Source: Branchipolynoe longqiensis (Eukaryota > Annelida > Polychaeta > Phyllodocida > Polynoidae). From it: a DNA stretch of 64,000 nucleotides. Positions 10,510 through 23,111 of this stretch are shown piece after piece. Position 1 is the stretch's first letter, and every line of letters begins with the position of its first letter. Where the stretch lies: the NCBI GenBank assembly GCA_030323885.1, contig CM059196.1, positions 35,814,481 through 35,878,480 on the forward strand, given 5' to 3'. The notes beneath the pieces were generated by a model. That model ran no database searches and was not told where the DNA came from. It worked only from the letters and a program-made list of their open reading frames with translations. The position numbers and the translations under genes are program-made.

Positions 10510-12052
10510 ACTAACTCGACCATTTTAGATTTTTTTTTCTGAGTTTTATATTTCAAAATATTTTCTTTTTGGTAATATAGTTTTATTCTTTTGAATATTC
10601 TTTTCTCAATGTGGAAACAGTTGTCTTCCTGAAATGAACAATTACAACCAAATAAGTATATGACAGTGAGTGATAGATGTAGTAGAATATGACATCTGGG
10701 TATAATACACACAGGTGAACCCAATGAATGATATTGATTTAATTTAAAAAATAGATGGAAGGACAATTAAACATCACAATACCACAGGGATTGATGCAGA
10801 GCCTAGCTTTCTGATCACTACTCCTCTGTTGATTATCGCTGGCAACACGCATCATCATACTCCACTGATGCCGTGTATGGGTTGTTAATAGCATGATTAT
10901 TTGTGCCTACCGTACACATTTCATATTAATTTTGATGGTTTTTTACTAACTTTGGTCACTTCGACCAGAGTGGCATCCATTTTGAGTCACGTAACCACGA
11001 GTCTTGTTTTACTCCGTCATTAGATAGCACCACCAATATGGTTTACTGTATAATGGTACAAATTGATTCCACCAGATGGCTCCACTATATTGAAATGAGA
11101 CCGTGAATGAGTCCGGAATGTAGCAGAGAATGTAAATATATACACGTTCTCTGAATATAGTCGGAGACAATAAGTATATGAAGAGCTCTTTTCCAAAACG
11201 CGATAAGCGCCGATCAAAACAATTAGTTTGCAATGTCAATTCCAATCGTAGATCGTGTTTTGGAAAAGAGGCATTAGGCCCCTAAATAATATTCGTATAA
11301 TACATTATATTCCACAATAATGTGCCAATGATGAACATATATATTTTCGCACTGTATTATCATTTCCATAATCGAGTCATCCGTATATTGTACCAATGAC
11401 TCCTACATTTCATTACACATGTCCAGAATTCATATGATTTTTTATTTGATGTTGTTGCTAAATATGTTATTCATCTGAGTACCTATTTTGTCAGTGCCGA
11501 AGCATTGGTCTTCCAGCCTATTCGATAGACGAGATCACGGTTCCGACTGCTCATGCGCTGAAAACGGCGTTGGCAGCAAAGCAAATGCGCATGGCCATTG
11601 AGTTTGTCGATACGCGTAGGGCAAAACTTTGATTTTATTCAAAATGAATAGAAATACATAACAATTTGGCATAAACATGTATGCACACATGCAATATAAT
11701 GATCTGATGAATATAGCTAAGACAAAACTAGCCATAGTTAAACAATTTGAGCTAAGAAACATACAATTCCACACAAAACAATCAGTGATACTGATATCCA
11801 CATCACCATTATTAATTCTTGTTCTAAATATTAAAATGCCAAATGTGTCAACATACACATGTTTCAGAGAAATATATAATGAATATCTGATTAACCCTAC
11901 TCATTTTCTAGTTCTACTTATGTCATTAATAAAATGAAAAAATGTCATTCATAAAATAAGTAAAACTGACTCTGGCTATGGCTCTAACACTAGTCTGAGT
12001 GCCCAGATTTGTCTAAATCTAAATGGATATGGCATAAGATATGCTGATTATA
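10510..12052. other. No gene seen; one family E fragment
   Basis: AT-rich, mostly unique sequence. At 11459-11521 is a fragment of dispersed repeat family E ('gtcagtgccgaagcattgg' then 'tcttccagcc'), also found near 39040, 42310, 45930 and 55230. Open frames at 11009-11245 and 11535-11937 lack recognisable domains. Confidence 0.45.
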
Positions 12053-12063
12053 TTGATGTAAAT

Positions 12064-12194
12064 CATCATCATCATGCTGTCAGTCGCGATGCGACAAAGA
12101 CTGCTTTCCTTACTTGACTGTCGCTCTCCATTTAGCTCTCTGCTGTGAGAGTGATGTCCATGAGTCTGTCTTAGCTCTCAGCTTCAGGTTTCTC
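12064..12194 (-). mobile_element. LINE 3'-end fragment with target-site duplication
   Basis: The segment matches the 3' end of the LINE at 26153-27369, including 'catcatcatcatgctgtc' at the tail and 'gtgatgtccatgagtc'. The repeated 'ttgatgtaaat' at 12053-12063 and 12195-12205 looks like an 11-bp target-site duplication. That makes this an extremely 5'-truncated insertion of about 130 bp. Confidence 0.8.
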
Positions 12195-12375
12195 TTGATG
12201 TAAATGCAATGCTGGATAAAAGATTGATATGTTAATTTATTATATCCATTTTTTTAGTTAGTCTTCTATGTTTCAAACAAGAACTGAGATGAGCTGAAAC
12301 TAGCATATTTCACAACTGCACACAGTGTATAACATGTGCCATGTGCTTCTCGCGGGTTTGTTTTGCTTTGACGCA

Positions 12376-12393
12376 TTCCCACAATGCACTGCG
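12376..12393. promoter_or_regulatory. ZNF143/Staf-like motif
   Basis: The sequence ttcccacaatgcactgcg closely matches the Staf/ZNF143 site (TCCCANNATGCANYGCG). It lies 68 bp upstream of a PKD-like exon, presumably within an intron. This is a motif match only. Confidence 0.3.
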
Positions 12394-12461
12394 CCACTGG
12401 AATGGTGATGTAGTCTATTTGATTTGACCTTCTGTGCTTTTACCCCCCACACCTCCTCCAG

Positions 12462-12605
12462 GCCACACGGTGGACCGGACTGACCTGATGTACACTTGGA
12501 CCGTGGAGGGACAGGTGGTGTCACACACGCGCACCCCGATACTGGAGCGGGTCTTCACCGGAAGTGTCAGGAACATCCACGTCGGGGTCAAAGTGCAGAA
12601 CAAAG
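12462..12605 (+). CDS. Exon 1 seen of a PKD-repeat (polycystin-1-like) protein
   Basis: The exon is 144 nt. A C/T-rich tract and CAG precede it and AAAG|GTCAGT follows it. It begins and ends in phase 1. The 48-residue translation contains 'LMYTWTVEGQ', the Y-x-W-x-(V/F)-x-(D/E)-G pattern of PKD Ig-like folds, then alternating hydrophobics ending 'VGVKVQNK', typical of the last PKD strand. PKD repeats form extracellular stalks in polycystin-1 and the related egg-jelly receptors, where they mediate adhesion and ligand sensing. The next compatible exon is 22.1 kb downstream. No signal peptide, GPS or membrane segment lies in the window, so the exact family member is inferred. Confidence 0.75.
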
Positions 12606-12743
12606 GTCAGTCAAGAGGTCATGAGGTTATGAGCCGTTAGTCTCCAAGGGAACCCACATCGTTGAATACATACATATTAACAGGGATGACAGATTTCCGC
12701 AGTTTCTCGGATTTCCGCTATTTTTTGGTATTTACCGATTAAT

Positions 12744-13086
12744 GTTAAAGTTGCATAGTCTGATGGCTTTGAGTTTCTGTCATTTTTTTATGAGATTAAT
12801 TTATTGATTTGATTGTTATAATCTACCTTATTTTAGTTGGAAGTAACTTCTATTTTAAATGGCTAATTTTTGAACATGTAAAATTAGTTTTGGCAAGCAC
12901 GTCAACATTCTGACACCATAGGCTTCTGCAGTAACAGGTTCTATTAAATTGCCCCAGTAGTCCCTTCTATGTGGTGACAAATGTTTAATATATGCACCAG
13001 TATCTAAGTTAGACATGTGGAATAAGACCCAGATAATTGTATTCCTTTTTTAATTTGATGTTTTCATCGGACTATGCAGCTTTAAC
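12744..13086. mobile_element. MITE family D, full copy with inverted ends
   Basis: The left end 'gttaaagttgcatagtctga' is inverted at the right end ('atcggactatgcagctttaac'-like). The interior carries 'cttctgcagtaacagg' and 'ggcaagcac', shared with copies at 23112, 37727, 39447, 60195 and 61351. It has no coding capacity, consistent with a non-autonomous element. Confidence 0.8.
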
Positions 13087-13103
13087 GGTAAACAAAATGT
13101 CAT

Positions 13104-13385
13104 GGAACCAGTGATATATGACAATTGGTTAGTTCAAATCCTGTTCTTATATGACCTTAGATGTTGCTAGAACATGAAACTCAAACAAGAATTAGTTACA
13201 TAAGGGCGATAACATAGCCACAGCAAAGACAGTTGAAACCTGACTTTCGGCATTTTCCCCGCGATTCCCTGACAGTGCTAATCTTATCGGGGAAAATCCG
13301 CGTTTTCGCAGAAATTCGCCGTCGGTGTATTAATAATGGTTTGATTTCCGTGTTTTTTTTGGAGGAGACGACCTTCATCCCTTCA
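13104..13385. repeat. Dispersed repeat family G, copy 2
   Basis: Homologous to 8450-8750, sharing 'ttttccccgcgattcc', 'atccgcgttttcgc' and 'gaaattcgccgtcggtgta'. It includes a SINE-A-like piece, 'atatgaccttagatgttgct'. Confidence 0.6.
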
Positions 13386-13439
13386 TATATATACATCTAT
13401 ATATGGGTCAGGATTACGAAAAGAGGCCAATTGGTGGAA

Positions 13440-13838
13440 GTTGTCGGCGTCGAGCATGGATGTCGGCGTCGATCGGTATAATTATAATTTAGCATTGACA
13501 GAGGTGTTGGAAAGTCTTAAAATTTATCCTGAATGTAAAGGTCGAGAAAATACAACAACCTGATTTGTTTCTAGGATAATTTAATATAAAACAAAGAAAT
13601 GCATGAGACTTTAAGAATTGCGACGCCAACATCTGTTAAAGTTGTCGGCGTCGATCATTGGATGTCGGCGTCGATCGGTATAATTATAATTTAGCATTGA
13701 CAGAGGTGTTGGAAAGTCTTAAAATTTATCCTGAATGTAAAGGTCGAGAAAATACAACAACCTGATTTGTTTCTAGGATAATTTAATATGAAACAAATAA
13801 ATGCACTACACTTTTAAGAATTGCCATGCCGACATCTT
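13440..13838. repeat. Two-copy tandem duplication, 201-bp period
   Basis: Copies start at 13440 and 13641 with 'gttgtcggcgtcga'. Long stretches such as 'cattgacagaggtgttgg' are identical, so the duplication looks recent. No gene is evident. Confidence 0.85.
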
Positions 13839-13937
13839 CACTTGACCACCGATTGGCCCGTTTTCGTGAGGCTGACTCATATACATACATATACATTCAT
13901 ATATACTCTTCATACCACATACACGGGTATACATGGG

Positions 13938-14078
13938 TAGGTTTGTTTGTTGGAAATTGTCCATCCTGGCAACATCTAAGTTCATATCAGGACGGGTACT
14001 CATGGCGACTTTATAGTGCTGCCCCACTGGGAGGCCAGGGTGCCAGCGCCATGACCTGATATCCCACTCAGTCACATT
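13938..14078 (-). mobile_element. SINE-A, truncated (tail half)
   Basis: The tail and body are present ('catcctggcaacatctaag', 'actttatagtgctgcccc', 'atcccactcagtcaca'). The tRNA-like head is missing. A poly-G run follows at 14112-14123. Confidence 0.8.
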
Positions 14079-14236
14079 TTCCTAGATTAGAGTAATTTAG
14101 ACTTTGTTGACGGGGGGGGGGGGCAGGAGGGCAGGGGGTCAGCCCAAAGTCACCTCCATTGATTGGAGAACTCAGTAAACCTCTTTGTCCGAGGTAGGCA
14201 ATATTCACCGTATGGGAAAGGTTGGTGGGGTGGGGG

Positions 14237-14490
14237 GTTTATAGTGCTGCCCCACTATGCTACGGTTCCACCCGCACCTGCCTGGATATCCCACTTACTC
14301 GTATTATCCTGACACTGATTCAACCAATTCTTACCCTATCCTAGCAATGTCGAGCTCAAGGCAAGGTAGAGCTCCAAGTATCAATATTCTACTTTCTGGT
14401 TTGACTCAGCCGGAGATAGAACCCATGGTCACCCGCACGGGAAGCGGGCGCTCGACCCAGTCTGCCGCAACATCCGTGTGTGTCTGTTGG
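14237..14490 (-). mobile_element. SINE-A, diverged and tail-truncated
   Basis: Starts within the body ('tttatagtgctgccccacta') and runs to a diverged head near 14400-14480. The segment from 14491 to 14760 shows nothing recognisable. Confidence 0.7.
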
Positions 14491-14759
14491 GCGCAGTGCA
14501 CTAGGTGACAAAATGTCTGAGTTGCTGAGAAAATTCGAAATTAAAAAAGAAAACACCAAAAAAACAAAAGAATTTAAAACTGAAAATACAAAGCATGTAG
14601 TCCGGATGTAATCATTTATTGAATGCCAGACTCCATTATTGGACAAGGCACAACACTGCGTACATTCCGAGTCAAGTAATCATGTCCATAAAATAAAATG
14701 ATTGCACCAATTATAACCAGATGATGCCATTACGTACAGAACTACTGGGAACATCCCCC

Positions 14760-17700
14760 GTGCATCACCCCCACTCCCCCTCCCCACTGCCACTCCCCAC
14801 TCCCTCCCCACTCCCCTCTCCACTCCCTCTTCCCACTCCCTTTCCCCACTCCCCCTCCCCACTGCCTCCCGACTCCCCTCTCCACTCCCCCTCACCACTC
14901 CCCATCCCCACTGCCCATCCCACTCCCCTCCCCAATCCCCATCCCACTCCCCTCCCCACACCCCTCTCCACTCCCCCATCCCACTCCCCCTCCCCACTCC
15001 CCTCCCCACCCCCCCCACCCCCCTCCCACTCCCCTCCCCACTTCCCCATCCCCACTTCCCCTCCCCACTCCCCTTCCCCACTCCCCTCCCCATTGACTCC
15101 CCTCCCCACTCCCCCGCCCCACTCCCCTCTCCACCCCACTCCCCCTTCCCCACTCCCCTCCCCACTCTTCCCCTCCCCACTCTCCCTCCCCACTCCCTTC
15201 CCCACTCCCCTCCCCACTACTCCCCCTCCCCACTTCCCCCTCCCCCCACTCCCCCCCTCCCCACTCCCCTCCCCACTCCCCCCCCTCTCCTCCCCACTCC
15301 ACCCATCCCCTTCCCCGCTCCCCACTCCAATTCCCCTCCTATCCCCTCCCCACATCTCCCCTTCCCACTCCTCCCCCTCCCACCTCCCTCCCCCACTCCC
15401 CTCCCCACTCCCCCTCCCCCCTCCCCTCCCCACTCCCCCTCCCCCACTCCCCTCCCCCACTCCCCTCCCCACTCCCCCACCCCACTCCCCCCTCTCCACT
15501 CCCCCTCCCCTCCCCCCCCCCCACTCCCCTCCCCACTTCCCCTCTCCACTCCCCTTCCCACTCCCCCTCCCCACATCCCCCCTCCCCACTCCCCTCCCCA
15601 CTCCCCTCCCATCTCCCTTCCCCACTCCCCCTCCCCACTCCCCCTCCTCCCCTCCCCCTCCCCCCTCCACCCTCCCCACTCCCCCACCCCACTCTCCCCC
15701 TCTCCACTCCCCTCACCCCCCTCCACTTCCCCCTTCCACTCCCCCTCTCCACCCCCCTCCCCACTCCCCTCCCTCCCCACTGTCCCCCTCCCCCATCCCC
15801 TCCCCACTCTCCCCTCTCCACTCCCCACCTCTCCCCACTCCCCTCCTCTCCCCTCCTACTCTCCCACTATCCCCTTTCCACTCCCCCTCCCCACTGCCCC
15901 TCCCACTCCCCTCCCCACTTCCCCCTCCCCACTCCCCCTCCCCACTCCTCCCCTCTCCACTCCCCGCACCCCTCTCCCACTCTCCACTCCTCTCCCCTTC
16001 TCCCCTCCCCCCCTCTCCCACTCCTCCTCCCCTCTCTCCACTCCATCTTTCCACTCCCCTCTACCCTCTCCTTTCCACTCCTCTCCTCCCTCCCCCACAA
16101 CCCCCTCTCCCTCCCCCTCTCCACTCCCCCTCCCTCCCCCCTTCTCCTCACTCACCCTGCACTCCCTCACTCACCCTATCCACTCTCTCCTATCCGCTTC
16201 CCCCTTCCCCACTCCCCTCTCCACTCCCCCTCTTCCCACTCCCCTCTCCACTCCCCTCCCCACTCCCCTCCCACTCCCCCCTCCCCTCTCCCCTCTCCAC
16301 TCCACCCTCTCTCCATCCCCTCTCTCCATCCCCTCTCCACTCCCCCTCACCCCCATCCCCACTCCCCCCCCCTCTCCACTTGCCCCTCCCGACTTCCCCT
16401 TTGCATGCCCTCTCCATCCCCCTCTACCACTTCCCCTTCCCACTCCCCATCACCAATTCCCCTATCCACTCCCCTCCCCCACTATCGCTCTCCACTCACC
16501 CCCTCCCCACTCCCCTGTCACTACCCCCACCCCACCCCTCCCTCTTTCCCCCACCCCACTCCCCTCTCCTCCCCCCTCCCTCCCCTCCCCACTCTCACCT
16601 TCCCCACTCCCCACCATCCACTCCCCCCTCTCGTCCCCACTCCCCTCCCCACTCCCCTCCCCACTCCCCTCCCCACTCCCCCTCCCCACTCCCCTCCCCA
16701 CTCCCCTCTCCACTCGCCCTCCCCCTCGCCACTCTCCCCCTCCCACTTCCCACTCCCTCACCCCCCTCCCCCACTCTCCCCTCCCCACTCCCCCACCCCA
16801 CCTCCCCTCTCCAGTCCCCCTCCCCTCCTCCCACTCCCCTCCCCACTCCTCCCCCTCCCCACTCTCCCCCTCCCCACTCCCCCTCCCTCCATCCCTTATC
16901 CCCACTCCCCTCTCCCCCACTCCGTCCCCCCTCTCCCCACTTCCCTCCCCCACTCCCCCTCTCCACTACTCCCTCTCCCACTCCCCTCCCCACTTTCACC
17001 CCCCACTCCCCTCTCCACTCCATCTCCCCACTCACTCTCCCTCTCCCCTTCTCCACCTTAAACCTCTCCATCCCATCTTTTCTTCCCTCTTCTCCACTCC
17101 CCTCTTCCGCTCTTCCTTTCCACTCCCCTCTCCACTACCCCACCCCTCTCACCCCCCTCCCTTCTCTTACCCATCTTCCTCTCCCTCTCTCCTCTCCCCC
17201 TCTCCACACCCCCTCCCCACTCCCCCTTCGTCTCCCCTTTCCACTCCCCCCTCCCCCATTCCCCTCTCACTCCCCTCTCCAATCCCCTCTCTCAACTCCC
17301 CTCCCCCTGTGCCGCCCTCCACTCTAACTCCCCCTCCCTCCTCCCCTCCACCACTCCCCCTCTCCAATTCCCCTCTCCACTCTACCTTCCCCCGCCACTC
17401 CACCACTCCCCTCCCCCTCCCACCCATTCTCCACTCTAGTCCCCCCTCTCCACTTCTAGCCCCCCCCCCCACTCTCCCCCCTCCCCACCTCCCCCTCCCC
17501 CACAACTCCCCTGTCCACTCCCCTCATCCACATCCCTCTCTTCCCACACTCCTCTCCACTCTCCCCCTCTCCACTCCCCCCCTCCACTCCACACCCCCTC
17601 TCCACTCCCCCTTCACTTCCACTCTCCCCATCCCCTCTCCACTCCCCCTCCCCACTCCCCCTTTCGCACTTCCCCCTCTCCACTCCCCCCTCCCCTCTCC

Positions 17701-20700
17701 ACTCTCCCTCCCCTCTCCACTCCCCCTCCGCCACTCCCTCACCTCCTCCCCCTTCGCACTCCCCCTCCCCTCTCCACTTTTCCCTCCCTCTCCATTCCCC
17801 TCCCCCCCCACCCCCCCTCTCCACTTCCCCTTCCCCACTTCCCCTCCCCACTCTCACTCTGTCCTTCCCCTCTCCACTTCCCCTCCCCCTTCTCCACGTC
17901 CCCACTCCCCTCTCCACTCCTCGCCCCTCTCCACTCCCCCGCCCCTCCTTACCACTGCCCCTCCCATCCCGCTCTCCCCAATCCCCGTTCCACTTCCCCC
18001 TCGGCCACTCCCCTCCACCACTCCCCCTACCCCGCTCCCCCTCTCCACTCCCCCTCCCTCCCCACTCCACTCCCATTTCCCCTCCCCACCCCCTCCCCAC
18101 TCCCCTCTCCACTCCCCCCCTCTCCACTCCCCCCCTCTCCCCTTCCCCTCCCCACTCTCCCCCCTCCCCACTCCCCTCCTCACTCCCCTCCCCACTCCCC
18201 TCTCCCACTCCCCCCTCTCCACTCCCCCCCCCTCCACTCCCCTCTCCACTCCCCTCTCTCCAATCCCCTCTCCTCCCACTTCCCCCTCCCCCACTCCCCA
18301 CTCCTTCCACTCCCCCTCCTCCCCCCTCCCCACTCCCCACTCCAGTTCCCCCCTCTCCTCCCCACTCCCCCTTCCCCACTCCCCTCCCCCACTTCTCCCC
18401 TCCCCACTCCCCCACCCCACTCTCCCCTCCCCCACTCCCCTCCCCACTCTCCTCCCCACTCCTTTTCCCACTCCCCACTCCCCTCCCCACTCCCTACCCA
18501 CTCCCCCACCCCACTCCCCCTCCCACTCCCCCCTCTCCTCTCCACCCCCTTCGTCCACTTCTCCCCCTCCCCCCACTACCCCCTCCCTACTACCCCCCTC
18601 CCCCCATCCCCTCCCCACTCCCCACTCCCCTCTCCCACTCCCCTCTTCCCTCCCTCTCCCCACTACCCCACCATCCCACTCCGTCCCCCTCACCACTGCC
18701 CTGCCCCCATCCCCTTCCCCACTGCCCCCCTCCCCCCCTCCCCCTCCCCCACTCCCCTCTCCACTCCCCCACCCCACACCCACTCTTAACACTCCCCCAC
18801 TCCACTCCCCTCTCTTCCACTTCACCTCTCCACTCTTCTCCTCTCCCCACTCTCCCTTTCCACTCCCCTCTTCCACTACCACCTCCCCACTCCCCCTCTC
18901 CACTCCCCCTCTCCACTCCCACCTCCCCACATCCCTCCTCATCCACATCCCCTCTCCTCTCCCCTCTCCACATCTCCCCCCCCTTCCCCACTCCCCTCTC
19001 CACTCCCCCTCTTCCACTCTCCTCCCACACACTCCCCTCCCCACTGCCCCCTCCCCACTCCCCCTCCCCCACTCCCCCTCTCCACTCCCACTCTCCACTC
19101 CCCTCCCCCCACTCCCCCTCTCCACTACCCCCTCACCCACTCCCCTCTCGCACTCCCCTCTCCACACCCCCTCCCGCACTCCCCTCTCCACTCCCCCCTC
19201 TCCACACCCCTCTTCCACTCCCCTCCCCACTCCCCCTGTCCAATCCCCTCCCCACACTCCCCTCCCCTCCTAATGGCGGCCCTCTCCAATCCCCACTCCA
19301 CCTCTCCCTCCCCACTCCCCTCCCCCTCCCCAGTCCTCCACTCTAGTCCCCCTCTCCACTCCCCCTCCCCACTCCCTCTCCCAACTCCCCCTCCCCACTC
19401 CCTGTCCACCTCCCCTCATCCACTTCCCCCTCTCCACTCTCCTTTCCCTCCCCTTTCTTGCCACCGCCCTTCCCTCCCACTCTCCCCATCCCCTCTCCAC
19501 TCCCCCCTCTCCACTCCACCTTTGCACTCCCCCTCTCCATTTCCCCCTCCCCTCTTCCACTCCCCCCCTCTCCACTCCCCCTCTCACTCCCCCCCCCTCC
19601 CCCTCTCCACTCCCCCTCCCCTCTCCACCTCCCCTCCCCTCTCCACTCCCCCTTCCCCTCCCCACTCCTCCCCTCCCCTCTCCACTCCCCCCCTTCCACT
19701 CCCCCTCCCCACTCTCCCCCCACTCCTTCCCCCTCTCCACTCCCCCTCCCCCACTCCCCCCCTCCCCCCTCCACCCCCCTCTCCACTCCCCTCCCCCACC
19801 CCCCCTCCCTCCACTCCCCTCCTCCCCACTCCCCTCTTCCACTCCCCCTTCCACATCCCCATCTCCAACTCCCCCTTCCTCCCCTCTCCACTCCCCTCCT
19901 CCCACTCCCCCTCCCCACTCCCCCCTCCCCCCCCCTCTCACACTCCCCCTCTCCACTCCCCCTCCCCCACTCCCCTCCCCAACTCCCCTCTCCACACTCC
20001 CCCTCTCCACTCCCCGTCTCCAATCCCCCCTCCCCACTCCCCTCCCCACTCCCCCCTCCCCGCTCCCCCTCTCCACTCCCCCTCCTCTCCCCCTTTCCCC
20101 CCCACTCCCTCTCCCCCCCCACTCCCCACCCTTCCCCACTCCCCCCTCCCCTCCCCTCTCCACTCCCCCACTCCCCCTCCTCCTCCTCTCCACTCCCCCT
20201 CCCCACTCCTCCCCACTCCCCTCTCCACTCCCATCTCTCCCCACTCCTCCCCCTCTTTCATTCACTCCCCCCTCCCCACTCCCTCCCCATTCCCCTCCCC
20301 ACTCCCCTCTCCACTTCCCCCTTCCCCACCTCCCCTCCACTCCCCCTCTCCAATCCCCTCTCCACTCCCCCATGCCCACTCCCCACTCCACTCCCCCTCC
20401 CCACTCTCCCCCTCTCCACTCCATTCCCCCTCTCCCACTCACCCCTCCCCACTCCCTCTCCCCACACCCCCTCCCCACTTTCCTTCCCCTCTCCACTCCC
20501 CTCTCCACTCTCCTTTTCCACTCTCCTTCTCCACTCCCCTCTCCTCCACTCCCCCTCCCCCATCTCCCTCCACTCCCCCCTCCACTCCTCCTCCCCACTC
20601 CCCCTCTCCACTCACTCCCCCTCCCCCCACTCCACTCCCCCTCCCCTCTCCACTTTCCCTCCCTCTCCACTCCCCCCTCCCCTCTCCTTACTCCCCCTCC

Positions 20701-21770
20701 CCACTCCTCCCCCCTCTCCACTACCCCCCCACCCCACCTCCCCTCTCCACTCCCCCTCTCCACACTCCCCCTCCCCACTCCCCACTCCCCTCTTCCACTC
20801 CCCCTCCCCACTCTCCCCCCTCGCCCCCCACTCTCCCCTCTCCACTCTCCTCGCCCATCCCCCTCCCCCTCCCCTTCCCCACTCCCCCTCTGCCACTCCC
20901 CTTCCTTCCCCCTCTCCACTCCCCCTCTCCACTCCCCTCTCTCCACTTCCCCCCTCCTCACTCCCCTCCCCCACCTCCCACTCCCCCACTCCCCTCTCCA
21001 CTCCCCTCTCCACTCCCCCCTCCCCCACTCCCCCTCCCCACTCCCCCTCTTCCACTCCCCCTCTCCACTCTCCCCGTCTCCACTCCCCCTCCCCCATCTC
21101 CCCCTCCCCTCTCCCCCTCCCCCCCTCGCTCCCTCCCCTCTCCATCTCCCCCCTCTCCACCCCCCTCCCCACTCCTCCCTCCCCACTCCCCTCCCCACTT
21201 CCCCTCCCACTCGTCCACTCCCCCCTCCCCTCTCCCCCTCCCCCTCTCCATCCCCACTTCCCTACTTAGTTCCACTACCCCTCCCATCATCTTTCCACTC
21301 TCCCCCTCTCCACTCCCCCTCCCACTCCCCGTCCCTCCCTCTCCATTCCCCTCTCTACTCCCCCTCCACCCCGACTTCCCCCTCCCCTCCTACTCTCCTC
21401 CCCCTCTACTCCCCCTCCCCCCTTCACCACTCCCCGTCTCTACTCCCCCTCTCTACTCCCCTCCCCCTCCTCCCCACTCCCCCCTCCCCTGTCCACCCTC
21501 TCCACCTCCCCTTCTCCACTCCCCCTCTCCATCCCCCTTCCCTCTTACACTCCCTCCCCTCCCCTCTCTCCACTCCTTCCTCCTCCCCATCTTAACTCCA
21601 CGTTCCCCCTCCCCCTCTCCACTCCCTGTCCATTCCCCCTTTCCCCTCTCCACTTCCCCACTCATTCCCCCTCCCCACTCCCCCTCCCCCCCCTACCCCA
21701 CCCCCCTCTCTCCCCCCTCTCCCTCCCCTCTCCCCCCATTCCTCCCCGCTCCCCTACCTCGCTTCAGGTT
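14760..21770. repeat. 7-kb degenerate pyrimidine satellite (CACTCCCCTCCC type)
   Basis: For about 7 kb the plus strand is built from variants of a 12-bp word, cactcccctccc, with 10-13-bp length variants and almost no G. The many frames of up to 869 codons on the plus strand (Pro/Ser/Leu/His) and the Gly/Glu/Arg/Trp frames on the minus strand follow from the absence of stop words. They are not genes. The minus strand has dense GGGG runs, so G-quadruplex or triplex formation is plausible. It lies inside the 22-kb intron of the PKD-like gene. Confidence 0.95.
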
Positions 21771-21868
21771 TGAATTGGCGAATCCCATTAATCAACAACT
21801 TTCTGCTGTAGCTATGACGACACGGGAAATGCATGGCTTAAAAAAGAAAACAACCCCCAAAAAACACC

Positions 21869-21925
21869 CCGTCCTGATATGACCTTAGATGTTGCTAGGA
21901 CGTAAAACAACAGCAAACAAACAAA
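21869..21925 (+). mobile_element. SINE-A tail fragment
   Basis: Contains 'gtcctgatatgaccttagat' and 'gttgctaggacgtaaaac'. Only the 3' tail is present. Confidence 0.7.
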
Positions 21926-22044
21926 TCTAAAAGAACCCCAACAAATTGAAACAAACAAACAAATGTGAACACAAAACAAAACAACACCCACTGTTCCCAA
22001 TTTACATCCAATGGCCACCATCCACTAAATTAGTCGTCCTGATA

Positions 22045-22180
22045 TTACTGAGTGTATGCCTTTACATTCTGTGTAAAAGCGATGGTGGAATGAAACTAGA
22101 CAAAATACAACTTAGGTACTTCTCGCCGTGAATATGACCTTTCATTGCCGACAGGGCTTCAAACAAACCACCAATCAAAT
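22045..22180 (+). mobile_element. SINE/MITE family B tail copy
   Basis: Shared with 47005-47130 and the insert at 44467-44545: 'gtgaatatg(g/a)cct', 'gccgaca' and a CAATCAAT-type tail. A poly(CAAT) tail suggests a retroposed SINE. Confidence 0.6.
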
Positions 22181-22269
22181 AATCCATCAAACTTGATATG
22201 ACCTTAGACGCAAAGCCACAACAAACAAACAAAAGAACCCCACTGATTTACCGAATAGGACTGTCGAAA

Positions 22270-22598
22270 AGGTCGGTTGGTTGGTTGTTGGAGTTTTACA
22301 TCCTGGTAACATCTAACGTCACATCAGGATGGGTACCAACTTGTGACAGTGCACACTCAGTGCGGCCCCACTGGGAAATCAGATTGCCAGCACTGTGACC
22401 CGATATCCCACTCAGTCACATTATCCTGACACTGAGCTAACCAGTCCTTGTCGTATTCTATTAATGCCGAGCGCCAGGCTAGGAAGCGACAAGTATCAAT
22501 TTGATAAGTCATTGGTTTGACTCGAAAGGAACCAAAGTCCCAATCTCCTGCATACGAGGCCCATGCTCTACCAATTCAGTCACCGCACCCGGTCTGTG
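22270..22598 (-). mobile_element. SINE-A, near full length
   Basis: The tail at the left (ggttggttgttggagttt) and the tRNA-like head at the right near 22540-22598 are both recognisable. The head is of the 'gaggcc..gctctacc' type. Confidence 0.85.
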
Positions 22599-22817
22599 GA
22601 AAGGGGGAAAGTCCTTCTTTCTGACAAGACCACTGGTAGAATTAACGCTTCGGGTAAAAAGCTGCCGATTGACGGCCTGAAAGCTGCGAAATAAACGATA
22701 AACTGATTACACGATGCCAGAAAAAAATAACAAGGATGACTCACACCTGCACGGAGCGGGAACTCGTTGAATTCATGTCAATTACCGCGTTTCCACACAA
22801 CTCTAAAATGTGCATTC

Positions 22818-23105
22818 TAATCGGTAGAGCGCGAGCCTCGCTTCCGGGAGTTTGGTTCCCAATCGAGTTAAACCAATGACTTATCAGATTGATACTTGCT
22901 GCTTCCTAGCCTGGCGCTTGGCTAATAGGATAGCTCAGTGTCCAGATAATGTGACAGAGTGGGATATCGGGTCATGGTGCAGGTGGCCCGATTTCCCAGT
23001 GGGGCAGCACTATAAAGTCACCATGAGTGCACACTGTCACAAGTCGGTATGCATCCTGATATGACCTTAGATGTTGACTGGACATAAACTCCAACAACCA
23101 ACCAC
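22818..23105 (+). mobile_element. SINE-A, near full length
   Basis: The head 'atcggtagagcgcgagcct' is followed by the body and the tail 'ataaactccaacaaccaacc'. It lies head-on to the previous copy. Confidence 0.88.
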
Positions 23106-23111
23106 TTTTTT

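Noticed and set aside
11009..11937. Short frames of 65-107 codons
   Set aside because: No domain, splice support or codon signal; expected by chance in AT-rich DNA.
14721..21882. Proline/serine/leucine-rich frames up to 869 codons, and Gly/Glu-rich frames on the other strand
   Set aside because: They result from a nearly G-free low-complexity tract where stop codons cannot arise. No start context, splice sites or domains.
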